Source: Bacteroidales bacterium (GTDB taxonomy: Bacteria > Bacteroidota > Bacteroidia > Bacteroidales > GCA-2748055). Taken from it: a stretch of DNA of 6,079 nucleotides. The notes beneath the pieces were generated by a model that was given only the letters and a program-made list of their open reading frames with translations, had not been told where the DNA came from and searched no databases. The stretch's first letter is position 1. Every line of letters starts with the position of its first letter. The position numbers were made by a program, and so were the translations under genes. Below, piece after piece: positions 1-6,079 of the stretch. The DNA lies in assembly GCA_029934875.1 (NCBI GenBank), contig JAOZLK010000170.1:1-6079 (forward strand), read 5' to 3'.

Positions 1-589
1 TTACCGGGTAAATGAGGATGGAGAAGTCGGGCCGGCAACTTACCCTTTCAATGGGGTCAGCATTGTCCGGATCGCCTCCATCAAAATGAGTGGAAAGCGT
101 GGAGGCCAGGTGCCCTCCTGCTGAAAAACCCATAACCCCGATCTTTTCCGGATCCAGGTTCCAATGCACCGCATTCGCCCTGACCATTCGCAGCGCCCGC
201 TGGGCATCCATCAGGGGCGACAGGCGGGGGATGATGTTGTTGCTTGAACCCGGTAAACGGTATTTCAACACAAAAGCGGCAATCCCTTTCGAGTTGAGCC
301 ACCGTGCGATATCACTTCCCTCCCAGTCGTAGGCAAGGATATGGTATCCACCTCCGGGACAGATCACTACTGCCTCTCCTGTGGTATTTTTTTTGGAAGG
401 CAGGAACACAGCAACATCTGGTTTCTGCACATTTCTAACTCTGACAATATCCGCGGTATCCCAGATAGTTTCTTCCCCGGTCTCTTTGTAGTTGGGCGGA
501 TCACCTTCCCAGAGTGGGATTACCTGGTTCTGCGCCATTGAAGAGGAGATCATTATCATTGACAGGATGGCAATAAACAGCGTTTTCAT
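1..589 (-). CDS. Secreted alpha/beta-hydrolase esterase (acetylxylan-esterase/BD-FAE-like), 3' end missing
   Basis: The first 196 residues of a secreted carbohydrate esterase are visible; the gene runs off the left edge. The start is the ATG at 589-587. Residues 1-19 form a signal peptide (basic start, hydrophobic core, SSSMA before Gln20), without a lipobox, so a soluble periplasmic or exported protein is likely. An oxyanion-hole-type motif CPGGGY lies at residues 77-82. The nucleophile elbow GFSAGGH at 154-160 places the catalytic serine at Ser156, preceded by the usual 'DPEKIGVM' strand. The stretch RPDFSILIYPV at 186-196 is typical of this esterase group. The Asp and His of the triad would lie beyond the edge. 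Members deacylate xylan, pectin or other acylated sugars; the actual substrate cannot be read here. It is the last visible gene of the leftward unit, 21 bp after the preceding stop, with no Shine-Dalgarno sequence. It could also be a general lipase/esterase of the same fold. Confidence 0.88.
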   Translation of the reverse strand, partial: MKTLFIAILSMIMISSSMAQNQVIPLWEGDPPNYKETGEETIWDTADIVRVRNVQKPDVAVFLPSKKNTTGEAVVICPGGGYHILAYDWEGSDIARWLNSKGIAAFVLKYRLPGSSNNIIPRLSPLMDAQRALRMVRANAVHWNLDPEKIGVMGFSAGGHLASTLSTHFDGGDPDNADPIERVSCRPDFSILIYPV

Positions 590-610
590 GGATGTATTAG
601 TTTTGTGATA

Positions 611-2104
611 TTATAAATCTGTTTTTTTGATCATGAGTGCCATGCGCTCCGCATTTACCGGAGAGTGAAGCACCTTCCCATTACCCAGCTCCAGGATCTC
701 GGAATTCTGCTCCCCGGTATCCACATTGATGAAGGTCGCTTCATACTCCCCTTCTTTTAACAGGGGGACCAACTCCTGTGACTCCACTTGCTCTAAAAAC
801 ACCAGGTAAACCTCACCTTCCTTCTGTAATCCGTATTGCTGCATGGCGGAGCCATCTGAAGCCAAAAGATCTCCGGAAACCTCCATCTCCCAATAGGAAA
901 CCAGCTCCATGGTCTCTACAAGAATTGAGAGCTTTTTCCTGAATTTGGGACCACCCCAGCCCGGGTTTCCATCCGGAATGGGCCAGTCGCCCTTCTCATT
1001 CCCGGCCGTGAAAGAGTAATCCAGATTGTTGTATAAACCTGCACCTGATAGGAGAATCCGCCAGGCCTGGTCAAGGTACAGATGTTCATCATGAGGCATG
1101 AAACCGGTTTCATCAAGCCCAATCACACACCCCAGTTCGAGGTTCATCCGTGCAGCTCCGGGAAGGGCGTAATGAAAGTTGATCATGGAGATCCCTTCCG
1201 GAACCTGGTCGAGATCATATTGGAAATTACAGATATTCTGGGCAATCAGGTGGGACTTGGGCAATACAGACTCCTCCTTCTTTATCACAGATGCTACCCA
1301 TGCCTGCCATTCCGTGGAAACCGCATTGGCAATAACTACCTGCTTTTGCCAGGTCCGGGGGTGTACCTCACCATCCGACTCATTTACAAAGCCCGCCAGG
1401 TTCTGATTATCGGACCAGGGTTCGTTCTGGATCTCGAAAAAGAAATTATCAAAGCCGTTGAGTTCACGGACTACCTTCTGTATATATTTCTGCTGGTAAT
1501 CCAGGAGTTCCCCGTTATAGAGTGTGTTCACCCGCTGAAAGGGTAAAGCTCCTACCCCATTGATATTGTTTTTGGCATTGAAGGGACTCAGATCCCATGC
1601 ATTTTCAGCATAGATAGAGGTGAAAAGTGTGATCTCCACTATAACTCCCAGCTTTTCAGCTTCACCCACAAAACCCTTCAGACGCTCAAAAAAGCTGGAT
1701 GAGAATCTATCAAGATCATATTTGCCATCCTCCTTGACCCAGGGAGCAATGAACCTGCCCGGTAGAGGGGCCAGCGTATTCTTTCGGATTCCGAAAATAT
1801 TCTTCACGGGTTCGATATAGGTACCTGTAAAAATACGGGTGTAGTTGAACCCCTCCTCACGCAGGGTCTCCAGGTATAATTTATAGTCAAAATCCAGGTT
1901 TACCATCGCCCCGTAGTGCTCGGCCGAGGTGATCAGGATCAGGGGATTGCCTTTGTATTCAAGGTACCTTGGATTTTCAGGTAAGAGTCGAAGGGTTTCA
2001 GCCGATCTTACTTCTTTTACTCCCGTGTTCTTTTCCGACGGCCCCTTACAGGAAAAGATGAGCAAAAATAACAAGGGGAGAGACAGCAAACTAAACCTTT
2101 TCAT
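611..2104 (-). CDS. Lipoprotein clan GH-A (GH5/DUF4038-like) glycoside hydrolase
   Basis: A 497-residue lipoprotein predicted to hydrolyse glycosidic bonds at the outer membrane or in the periplasm. The chosen ATG (2104-2102) gives a clean lipoprotein signal (MKRF, then a Leu-rich core) with lipobox IFSC and lipidated Cys19. The longer frame from 2149 would put 15 non-signal residues in front and overlap the upstream gene. Residues ~37-400 read as a TIM barrel. Strand 4 ends in FFFEIQNEPW (221-230) with acid/base Glu228. Strand 7 carries GLDETGF (329-335) with candidate nucleophile Glu332. Both are as expected for retaining clan GH-A enzymes. Residues ~405-497 form a beta-rich C-terminal domain resembling the one that follows DUF4038-type catalytic domains. 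It lies 2 bp after the upstream paralogue's stop, so translation is probably coupled. Family-level substrate is unknown; exact CAZy family assignment is uncertain. Confidence 0.87.
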   Translation of the reverse strand: MKRFSLLSLPLLFLLIFSCKGPSEKNTGVKEVRSAETLRLLPENPRYLEYKGNPLILITSAEHYGAMVNLDFDYKLYLETLREEGFNYTRIFTGTYIEPVKNIFGIRKNTLAPLPGRFIAPWVKEDGKYDLDRFSSSFFERLKGFVGEAEKLGVIVEITLFTSIYAENAWDLSPFNAKNNINGVGALPFQRVNTLYNGELLDYQQKYIQKVVRELNGFDNFFFEIQNEPWSDNQNLAGFVNESDGEVHPRTWQKQVVIANAVSTEWQAWVASVIKKEESVLPKSHLIAQNICNFQYDLDQVPEGISMINFHYALPGAARMNLELGCVIGLDETGFMPHDEHLYLDQAWRILLSGAGLYNNLDYSFTAGNEKGDWPIPDGNPGWGGPKFRKKLSILVETMELVSYWEMEVSGDLLASDGSAMQQYGLQKEGEVYLVFLEQVESQELVPLLKEGEYEATFINVDTGEQNSEILELGNGKVLHSPVNAERMALMIKKTDL

Positions 2105-2106
2105 GA

Positions 2107-3495
2107 TCAGGGTTTTTGAATTACATAAATATAATGTTTGCCCGGGCAATTGAGCATTATTACACCATCAAGCAGCTCCACATTGGCTTCGGTCCATTCT
2201 CCTGTAAGAATCTCAAGACGTTTTGCTTTCAATCGGGATCCAGGCTGTTCCACATCCAGACTGACTTCACCGGCATCCGGGAAATAAACCAGGTAATCCT
2301 TAGCAGGTACAGCCCTGCAGTAAGCTTCATTTTCAGCCCTTTGTCCAAGCAGCTCATTATAAGGCCTCGCATTAAAAAAATCAATCTGATCTGTGGCCTC
2401 ACGAATCCCCCGGATTACAGCCAGGGCGGTATCACCCAGTCCAAGTCCGGAAGGAGGCCTGTGGAATCGCACCGCAGCTGATCCAAAAAGGGAGCTTCGG
2501 ACAAAACTCTCAATACCATTGTGGGTTCCTCCACCATGTCTGCCCTGATCATTGCCATAAGTCTTCACATTATTCACCGGTCTTAGCATTCCGGCATTTT
2601 TCAACTTTTCAATCTGGTGCAGGCCGTTGAGCCACTGGCTCTCCCCTCGTTGATGGTTATTCTGGGATATCTCCACAAATGAATATAGTTCAGGATGGTC
2701 AAAGCTCTCCCGATGGGAAATATGATCCAGATCCCACGGATCCCACATTTCGGTCACATGCACGGTTTTCTTTTCCTCGGAAGCTTTTTTCCGGATGTAA
2801 TCAGACCAGAATTCTCCCCAATCCGAAGTCACCGAGGTTTCATTGTCGATACAGTAGAGAACATGATCGTATTCCAGGGAAATGGAAAGCAATTTATCCA
2901 CAAAGCGCTGCTGATATTCCAGCAGAGGCATATTATTGTGTTGGGAGGGTATCGACCAGAAGAAGGGATTGTCACACATGATAGGGTGTGTGGAAACCTT
3001 AGACGGAAGCTTGGTCCGCTCCAGGGAATAGTTGATATTATTGACCGGGTTAAAAGGATTTTTATCCCAGTTCTCCCGGTAGAAATCGAAAGTGGCCCAC
3101 ACTTCCACCTGGACGATGATCTCTCTTTCCGAGCTAAGTTCGAGCAAAGACCTAAAGCGCTTCCAGTAGCTTTCGTTCCATGATCTCAAATCATAGCTGC
3201 CCGACACAGGATCCAAATGGAAAGCCCACACATTTCCACTGTCACGGCTCGACATGGTATTGCGCACGTAGTTTCCTCCCACCGAAGCAAGCCGGTCAAG
3301 TTGCGTTTCCAATCCTGACATCTGGAAAAGGTTATCCTCGTCAGAACCACCCAGCAGAAGTACAGCCTTGCCATGGTATTCCCAATACTGAGGATGTGTA
3401 CTGCTCGGGTGAATGCCGGTTCTGATAAGGGAGGTGTCTCCGCCGTCACAAGCGGCCAGGAAAAGGATCAGTAAAAGAGAAACGTACTTTTTCAT
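2107..3495 (-). CDS. Lipoprotein glycosidase-like protein with atypical active site and C-terminal collagen-binding-like domain
   Basis: A 462-residue lipoprotein, first gene of the leftward unit. The ATG at 3495-3493 gives MKKYVSLLLILFLAAC with lipobox LAAC and lipidated Cys16. The frame continues to 3522, but that adds nine residues spoiling the signal. Residues ~30-370 resemble a clan GH-A barrel and are clearly homologous to the next gene: both share a 'PFN..NNIN' block (147-154 here) and a 'LL[ED]YQQ' block (191-196) before strand 4. Strand 4 ends with CIDNETS (215-221), putting Glu219 at the acid/base position. At the strand 7 position the sequence is RPVNNVKTYGND (305-316), without the expected glutamate. 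Residues ~375-462, including DYLVYFPDAGEVSLDV (400-415), match the style of the PF12904-type domain found after DUF4038 glycosidases. Activity is therefore inferred by fold only. It may use a different nucleophile (Glu249 and Glu275 lie at neighbouring strands), invert, or bind rather than cleave. Confidence 0.85.
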   Translation of the reverse strand: MKKYVSLLLILFLAACDGGDTSLIRTGIHPSSTHPQYWEYHGKAVLLLGGSDEDNLFQMSGLETQLDRLASVGGNYVRNTMSSRDSGNVWAFHLDPVSGSYDLRSWNESYWKRFRSLLELSSEREIIVQVEVWATFDFYRENWDKNPFNPVNNINYSLERTKLPSKVSTHPIMCDNPFFWSIPSQHNNMPLLEYQQRFVDKLLSISLEYDHVLYCIDNETSVTSDWGEFWSDYIRKKASEEKKTVHVTEMWDPWDLDHISHRESFDHPELYSFVEISQNNHQRGESQWLNGLHQIEKLKNAGMLRPVNNVKTYGNDQGRHGGGTHNGIESFVRSSLFGSAAVRFHRPPSGLGLGDTALAVIRGIREATDQIDFFNARPYNELLGQRAENEAYCRAVPAKDYLVYFPDAGEVSLDVEQPGSRLKAKRLEILTGEWTEANVELLDGVIMLNCPGKHYIYVIQKP

Positions 3496-3589
3496 TGCTT
3501 CAGGTTTCTGGCTTGTGGCCAATCAAATGTTAAAAATAAGCACAGAATTCATAAAAGGGTCATATATTTTCATGAATCTGTTCAGCGAA

Positions 3590-3619
3590 TTTGTTTTTAT
3601 AGAGATATAATTTACTTTG
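3590..3619 (+). promoter_or_regulatory. Candidate Bacteroidota-type promoter for the DoxX-fusion operon
   Basis: TTTG at 3590-3593 and TTACTTTG at 3612-3619 are separated by 18 bp. The Bacteroidota primary sigma factor recognises TTTG near -33 and TAnnTTTG near -7; the second box differs from that by one base (TT for TA) and the spacing is at the short end. Transcription would start roughly 5-10 bases downstream, leaving a leader of about 30-35 bases before the ATG at 3661. This is a pattern match only. Confidence 0.4.
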
Positions 3620-3640
3620 CGTCAAAGGCATATTTGTTAT

Positions 3641-3646
3641 AAGGAG
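3641..3646 (+). promoter_or_regulatory. AAGGAG Shine-Dalgarno-like site upstream of the DoxX fusion gene
   Basis: A near-perfect AAGGAG lies 14 bases before the ATG at 3661, farther than the usual 5-9. An in-frame TAA at 3640-3642 overlaps it, so the protein cannot start upstream. CTG at 3652 would give ideal spacing but is an improbable start; ATG 3661 is retained. The other genes in the window show no such site, which is common in Bacteroidota, so this match may be accidental. Confidence 0.35.
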
Positions 3647-3660
3647 ATAAACTGATTTTA

Positions 3661-5289
3661 ATGGAACCATTATCAAGAGATATCAAGCAAAAAAAGACAA
3701 GCTACATCGTCATGACCATCCTGAGGGTGGCCATTGGCTGGCACTTTTTATATGAAGGCTTAACCAAAGTGCTCAATCCTGAATGGAGCGCTGCCGGTTA
3801 TCTTGAAAGCGCCACCGGCCCCCTGGCCGGGCTCTATCATGCACTCGCTGCCAATGATGGCATTTTGATGCTTGTGAATATTCTGAATACATGGGGACTG
3901 GTTCTGATCGGGCTGGGCTTGATCCTGGGACTATTCACAAGAATCTCACAGGTGGCTGGGATTGCCCTGCTGTTCATGTATTACATCTCTCACCCCCCGA
4001 TCCTTACGGAACCGGGGTTTTTCCGCGAAGGTTCTTACTTTTTCATCTCTAAGGACTTTCTTGAGATGCTTGCCCTGCTTGTATTGATGTTCTTTCCCAC
4101 CGGAAAATTCCTGGGTCTCGATGGACTTTTTGAAAGGATGGCACACAAACCCATGCACAAAATGGATCATGGTCAGCCCGACTCCCCGGAACAAAAAGCC
4201 GATGTGGGACAGATCCAAAGGCGTGAGGTGCTTAAACACCTTGCTACGATTCCCTTCCTGGGTGCTGTTGTATTCGGGGCCCTGCGCAGAACCCGGATGA
4301 GCAGCCTGGAAGAGCAGAATCTGGTTGACTCCTCCTCAGGGGCCACAAAGCAATTTGTAAATAAGATCATGGCAGACGGGAACAATGACTTACTGAAAGA
4401 TTTGAAAGGAAAGCAGTTTACTGATGAGACCAATCAGTTAAAAGGTTCGCTTCCCAAGGGAATGCTGGGCAATATGGAGTCTTCAAAACTGATACTGGGA
4501 GGAAATCTGCTCAGCGGTTACGCACATTCCCGTGACCTGATCTACGTCTCCTCCCTGGTACTCAACTACCACCAGAAAGATCGCATTTTCCGCACCCTGA
4601 TGCTGGCGGAACAGTCGGGTATCAATACCATTCTCTCCAATCCGGTGGTGATGCCTCTTATGAAGGAGTATTGGGACGGAGGATATGGCAAAATTCAGTT
4701 CCTTACCGACTGTGCCGGACTGGATTATTCTGATTATGCGAATGGTGTGAAAGCCATGGATTTCCAGAAGTATATGGACCTTGTGAAAGGTGCCATCGAT
4801 GATGGAGCCAGTTCATGCTATATCCAGGGTGAGACGGCCGATTTCTATATTCAGAACAACCAGCCCGAGAAACTGGTAAAGGTGATGGATATGATACGCG
4901 ATAATGGCCTGTCCGTGGGTATTGGAGCACATAAAATAGAGACCATCAAGAAATGTGTTGAACTGGGACTGGAGCATGACTTCTGGATGAAGACCCTGCA
5001 TACCCACGATTACTGGTCAGCCAAACACCCCATCTGGAACGACAACATGTATTGCTTCGATCCCCAGGAGACCATCAACTATATGGAGACACTGGAGAAA
5101 CCCTGGATCGCCTTTAAGACCCTGGCTGCCGGTTCAATCAAGCCCGAAGAGGCCTTCCCCTATGTGTTTAACAACGGGGCTGACTTCCTCTGTGTAGGTA
5201 TGTATGATTTTCAAATCATCGATGATGTGAACATCACACTCGGTGCCATGGAAAATGCAAGGGAAAGAACCCGACCCTGGAGGGCCTAA
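3661..5289 (+). CDS. DoxX/DoxD-like membrane domain fused through a Tat signal to a (beta/alpha)8-like domain
   Basis: A 542-residue membrane protein. Residues ~12-155 form a DoxX-like domain with four hydrophobic segments (about 15-37, 67-92, 95-115, 133-152) and the family signature R22..IGW.FLYEG..K36. Residues 162-170 are His/Met-rich. At 186-208 a twin-arginine motif, QRREVLK, precedes a hydrophobic stretch, suggesting a fifth helix inserted by Tat. Residues ~274-535 show eight successive strand-like segments of a TIM barrel: ILGGNLLSG, INTILSNP, KIQFLTDC, SSCYIQGE, SVGIGAHK, WMKTLHTH, WIAFKTLAAG, DFLCVGMYDF. Polar residues at strand ends (Asp350, Glu391, His424, Lys425, His447, His449, Lys486, Asp516) are candidate active-site or metal ligands. 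DoxD proteins are subunits of thiosulfate:quinone oxidoreductase, but most DoxX relatives have no proven reaction. The barrel is of unknown function; a role as a periplasmic redox enzyme linked to the membrane is inference. The next gene follows after 12 bp. Confidence 0.88.
   Translation: MEPLSRDIKQKKTSYIVMTILRVAIGWHFLYEGLTKVLNPEWSAAGYLESATGPLAGLYHALAANDGILMLVNILNTWGLVLIGLGLILGLFTRISQVAGIALLFMYYISHPPILTEPGFFREGSYFFISKDFLEMLALLVLMFFPTGKFLGLDGLFERMAHKPMHKMDHGQPDSPEQKADVGQIQRREVLKHLATIPFLGAVVFGALRRTRMSSLEEQNLVDSSSGATKQFVNKIMADGNNDLLKDLKGKQFTDETNQLKGSLPKGMLGNMESSKLILGGNLLSGYAHSRDLIYVSSLVLNYHQKDRIFRTLMLAEQSGINTILSNPVVMPLMKEYWDGGYGKIQFLTDCAGLDYSDYANGVKAMDFQKYMDLVKGAIDDGASSCYIQGETADFYIQNNQPEKLVKVMDMIRDNGLSVGIGAHKIETIKKCVELGLEHDFWMKTLHTHDYWSAKHPIWNDNMYCFDPQETINYMETLEKPWIAFKTLAAGSIKPEEAFPYVFNNGADFLCVGMYDFQIIDDVNITLGAMENARERTRPWRA
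4216..4284 (+). other. Internal twin-arginine (Tat) signal and membrane segment within the DoxX fusion protein
   Basis: Encodes residues 186-208. Gln-Arg187-Arg188-Glu-Val-Leu-Lys fits the Tat consensus (S/T)RRxFLK with hydrophobic residues and Lys in the right places. It is followed by an uncharged stretch from Leu194 to Leu208 (broken only by Pro and Gly) and then Arg209-Arg210. No Ala-x-Ala cleavage site is evident, so it probably remains as an anchor. If the four DoxX helices leave the chain in the cytoplasm, this segment would carry the C-terminal barrel across the membrane. Confidence 0.6.
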
Positions 5290-5301
5290 AACCTAAGACT
5301 C

Positions 5302-6075
5302 ATGAACCCTCCATTCAAAGCTTTTGAACCCGACTTTGAGAATCTGCTGAGGGTTCTCAGGCGGGAAAAAACAAGTCGACCCGTTCTTTTCGAATTCATT
5401 CTGAACCTTGACTATTGCAGGGAGTTTTCGAACTACTCTGTTCAACCAGAACCGGGCTCTTTGGATCATTTCAGAATGGTCATCGACGCCTTTAAAAATC
5501 TTGGCTACGACTACGCCCCTGTCTACACCTGGGAGTCCGATCTACTTTCCTTTGCAAAGGGTCACCAGGATTCCCTGGCCAGCAGGTCGCAGAACCAGGG
5601 AGCCATGATCACCGACCGCAAAAGCTTTGAGAACTACCCCTGGCCTGATGCCCGGTCAGGAAATTATGAAATCTACCACAAACTCGGGGAGCATCTCCCC
5701 GATGGAATGAAACTGCTGGGATTCAGTAATGGAGGGGTCCTTGAAAATGCCACCGATATTGTGGGATTCGAGAATCTTTGCATGATCTACTTACTTGACC
5801 CTGATCTCACCGGTGAGATCTTCCGTAACATTGGAGAAAGGCTTATTGAGTTTTATTCCATCGTGGCCTCCATGGATGAGGTGGGAGCCTGCGTGGTGAA
5901 CGACGATTGGGGCTTCAAGACCCAGACCATGTTCCCACCCGAGATGATGGAAGAGTATGTTTTTCCCTTCACCCGCAGGATTGTGGAGGTGATCCATTCC
6001 AACAACAAGCCGGCCATCCTGCATAGTTGTGGTAACCTTAAAAAAGTCATGAATGTGATTATCGACGAGCCATAA
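5302..6075 (+). CDS. Uroporphyrinogen-decarboxylase-family (URO-D/MtaA-like) protein, apparently truncated at the C terminus
   Basis: A 257-residue soluble protein of the URO-D superfamily, which includes heme-pathway HemE and the MtaA/MtbA cobamide-dependent methyltransferases. Supporting features are the N-terminal helix with RRE (20-22) and PVLFEF (27-32), Asp201-Asp202-Trp203 in VVNDDWGFKTQTMFPP (198-213), and KPAILHSCGN (236-245). The His241-x-Cys243 pair matches the zinc-ligand motif of the methyltransferase branch, so it is unlikely to be true HemE. No signal peptide is present, so it is cytoplasmic. Family members are usually about 330-370 residues, and sequence normally continues after the 'HSCGN' strand with a conserved Lys/His-Ser-Phe-Glu-Asp-type block. 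Here TAA at 6073-6075 ends the frame right after IIDEP, 4 bases before the window edge. The start ATG at 5302 follows the DoxX-fusion stop by 12 bp, indicating one operon. Substrate unknown. Confidence 0.82.
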   Translation: MNPPFKAFEPDFENLLRVLRREKTSRPVLFEFILNLDYCREFSNYSVQPEPGSLDHFRMVIDAFKNLGYDYAPVYTWESDLLSFAKGHQDSLASRSQNQGAMITDRKSFENYPWPDARSGNYEIYHKLGEHLPDGMKLLGFSNGGVLENATDIVGFENLCMIYLLDPDLTGEIFRNIGERLIEFYSIVASMDEVGACVVNDDWGFKTQTMFPPEMMEEYVFPFTRRIVEVIHSNNKPAILHSCGNLKKVMNVIIDEP

Positions 6076-6079
6076 AGCT

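Larger units (their letters stand above)
3496..3660. promoter_or_regulatory. Divergent intergenic region shared by the two operons
   Basis: This 165-bp AT-rich gap separates the start of the leftward glycosidase operon from the start of the rightward DoxX-fusion operon, so it must hold promoters for at least the first gene of each. An imperfect inverted repeat, ATTCAT (3547-3552) and ATGAAT (3572-3577) with a 19-bp spacer, sits near the middle and could be an operator or chance in AT-rich DNA. For the leftward unit the closest match to the Bacteroidota -7 box is AACATTTG (reading leftward, about 3535-3528), without a convincing -33 partner. No coding sequence was recognised here. Confidence 0.6.

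Noticed and set aside
81..302. Short - strand frame overlapping the esterase gene
   Set aside because: It is in a different frame from the esterase, whose nucleophile elbow and oxyanion motif are read through this same stretch.
1082..1546. 154-codon open frame on the + strand inside the canonical glycosidase gene
   Set aside because: It lies wholly antisense to a gene with clear catalytic motifs and a signal peptide; its translation shows no recognisable domain and it has no start signals.
2105..2149. Upstream start at 2149 for the canonical glycosidase
   Set aside because: It adds 15 residues ahead of a complete lipoprotein signal and overlaps the preceding gene; the ATG at 2104 is the better start.
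2116..2481. 121-codon open frame on the + strand
   Set aside because: Antisense to the C-terminal domain of the atypical glycosidase; composition does not look like a real protein.
2695..3183. 162-codon open frame on the + strand inside the atypical glycosidase gene
   Set aside because: Antisense shadow of a well-supported gene; no recognisable motif.
3496..3522. Upstream start at 3522 for the atypical glycosidase
   Set aside because: It would place nine polar residues before the MKKY lipoprotein signal; the ATG at 3495 is preferred.
3946..4239. 97-codon - strand frame opposite the DoxX domain
   Set aside because: Antisense shadow; the + strand has clear membrane helices and the DoxX signature.
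5302..6075. Assignment of the last gene as HemE of heme biosynthesis
   Set aside because: The His-x-Cys motif and the catabolic gene context fit the methyltransferase-like or uncharacterised branches of the URO-D superfamily better than the heme enzyme.

Overview
The window looks like carbohydrate-catabolism DNA from a Bacteroidota bacterium, possibly a free-living or environmental lineage. The evidence is two tandem lipoprotein glycosidases with short lipobox signal peptides, very tight gene spacing, mostly absent Shine-Dalgarno sequences, and a near-match to the Bacteroidota TTTG / TAnnTTTG promoter. Taxonomy is inferred from style and gene content only; no rRNA or marker gene is present.

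Layout: five protein genes form two divergent transcription units around a 165-bp intergenic region (3496-3660). The leftward unit runs 3495 to 1. It holds a lipoprotein clan GH-A-like glycosidase with an unusual active site (2107-3495), a second related lipoprotein glycosidase with canonical NEP and DET glutamates (611-2104), and a secreted alpha/beta-hydrolase esterase cut off by the left edge (1-589). Gaps are 2 bp and 21 bp, so this is very probably one operon. The rightward unit holds a membrane protein fusing a DoxX/DoxD-like four-helix domain, an internal twin-arginine signal and a C-terminal (beta/alpha)8-like domain (3661-5289). After 12 bp comes a uroporphyrinogen-decarboxylase-family (URO-D/MtaA-like) protein (5302-6075), whose reading frame stops early, 4 bases before the right edge.

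A plausible joint role is breakdown of a decorated plant or algal glycan. The esterase would remove acyl groups and the two surface or periplasmic lipoproteins would cleave glycosidic bonds. The DoxX fusion and the URO-D-family protein would handle a redox or methyl-group step on a released product. The first part rests on recognisable families; the last part is inference. No RNA genes, CRISPR arrays, insertion sequences or long repeats were seen. The most notable items are the DoxX-Tat-barrel fusion, the glycosidase paralogue without an obvious nucleophile glutamate, and the premature stop in the URO-D-family gene.
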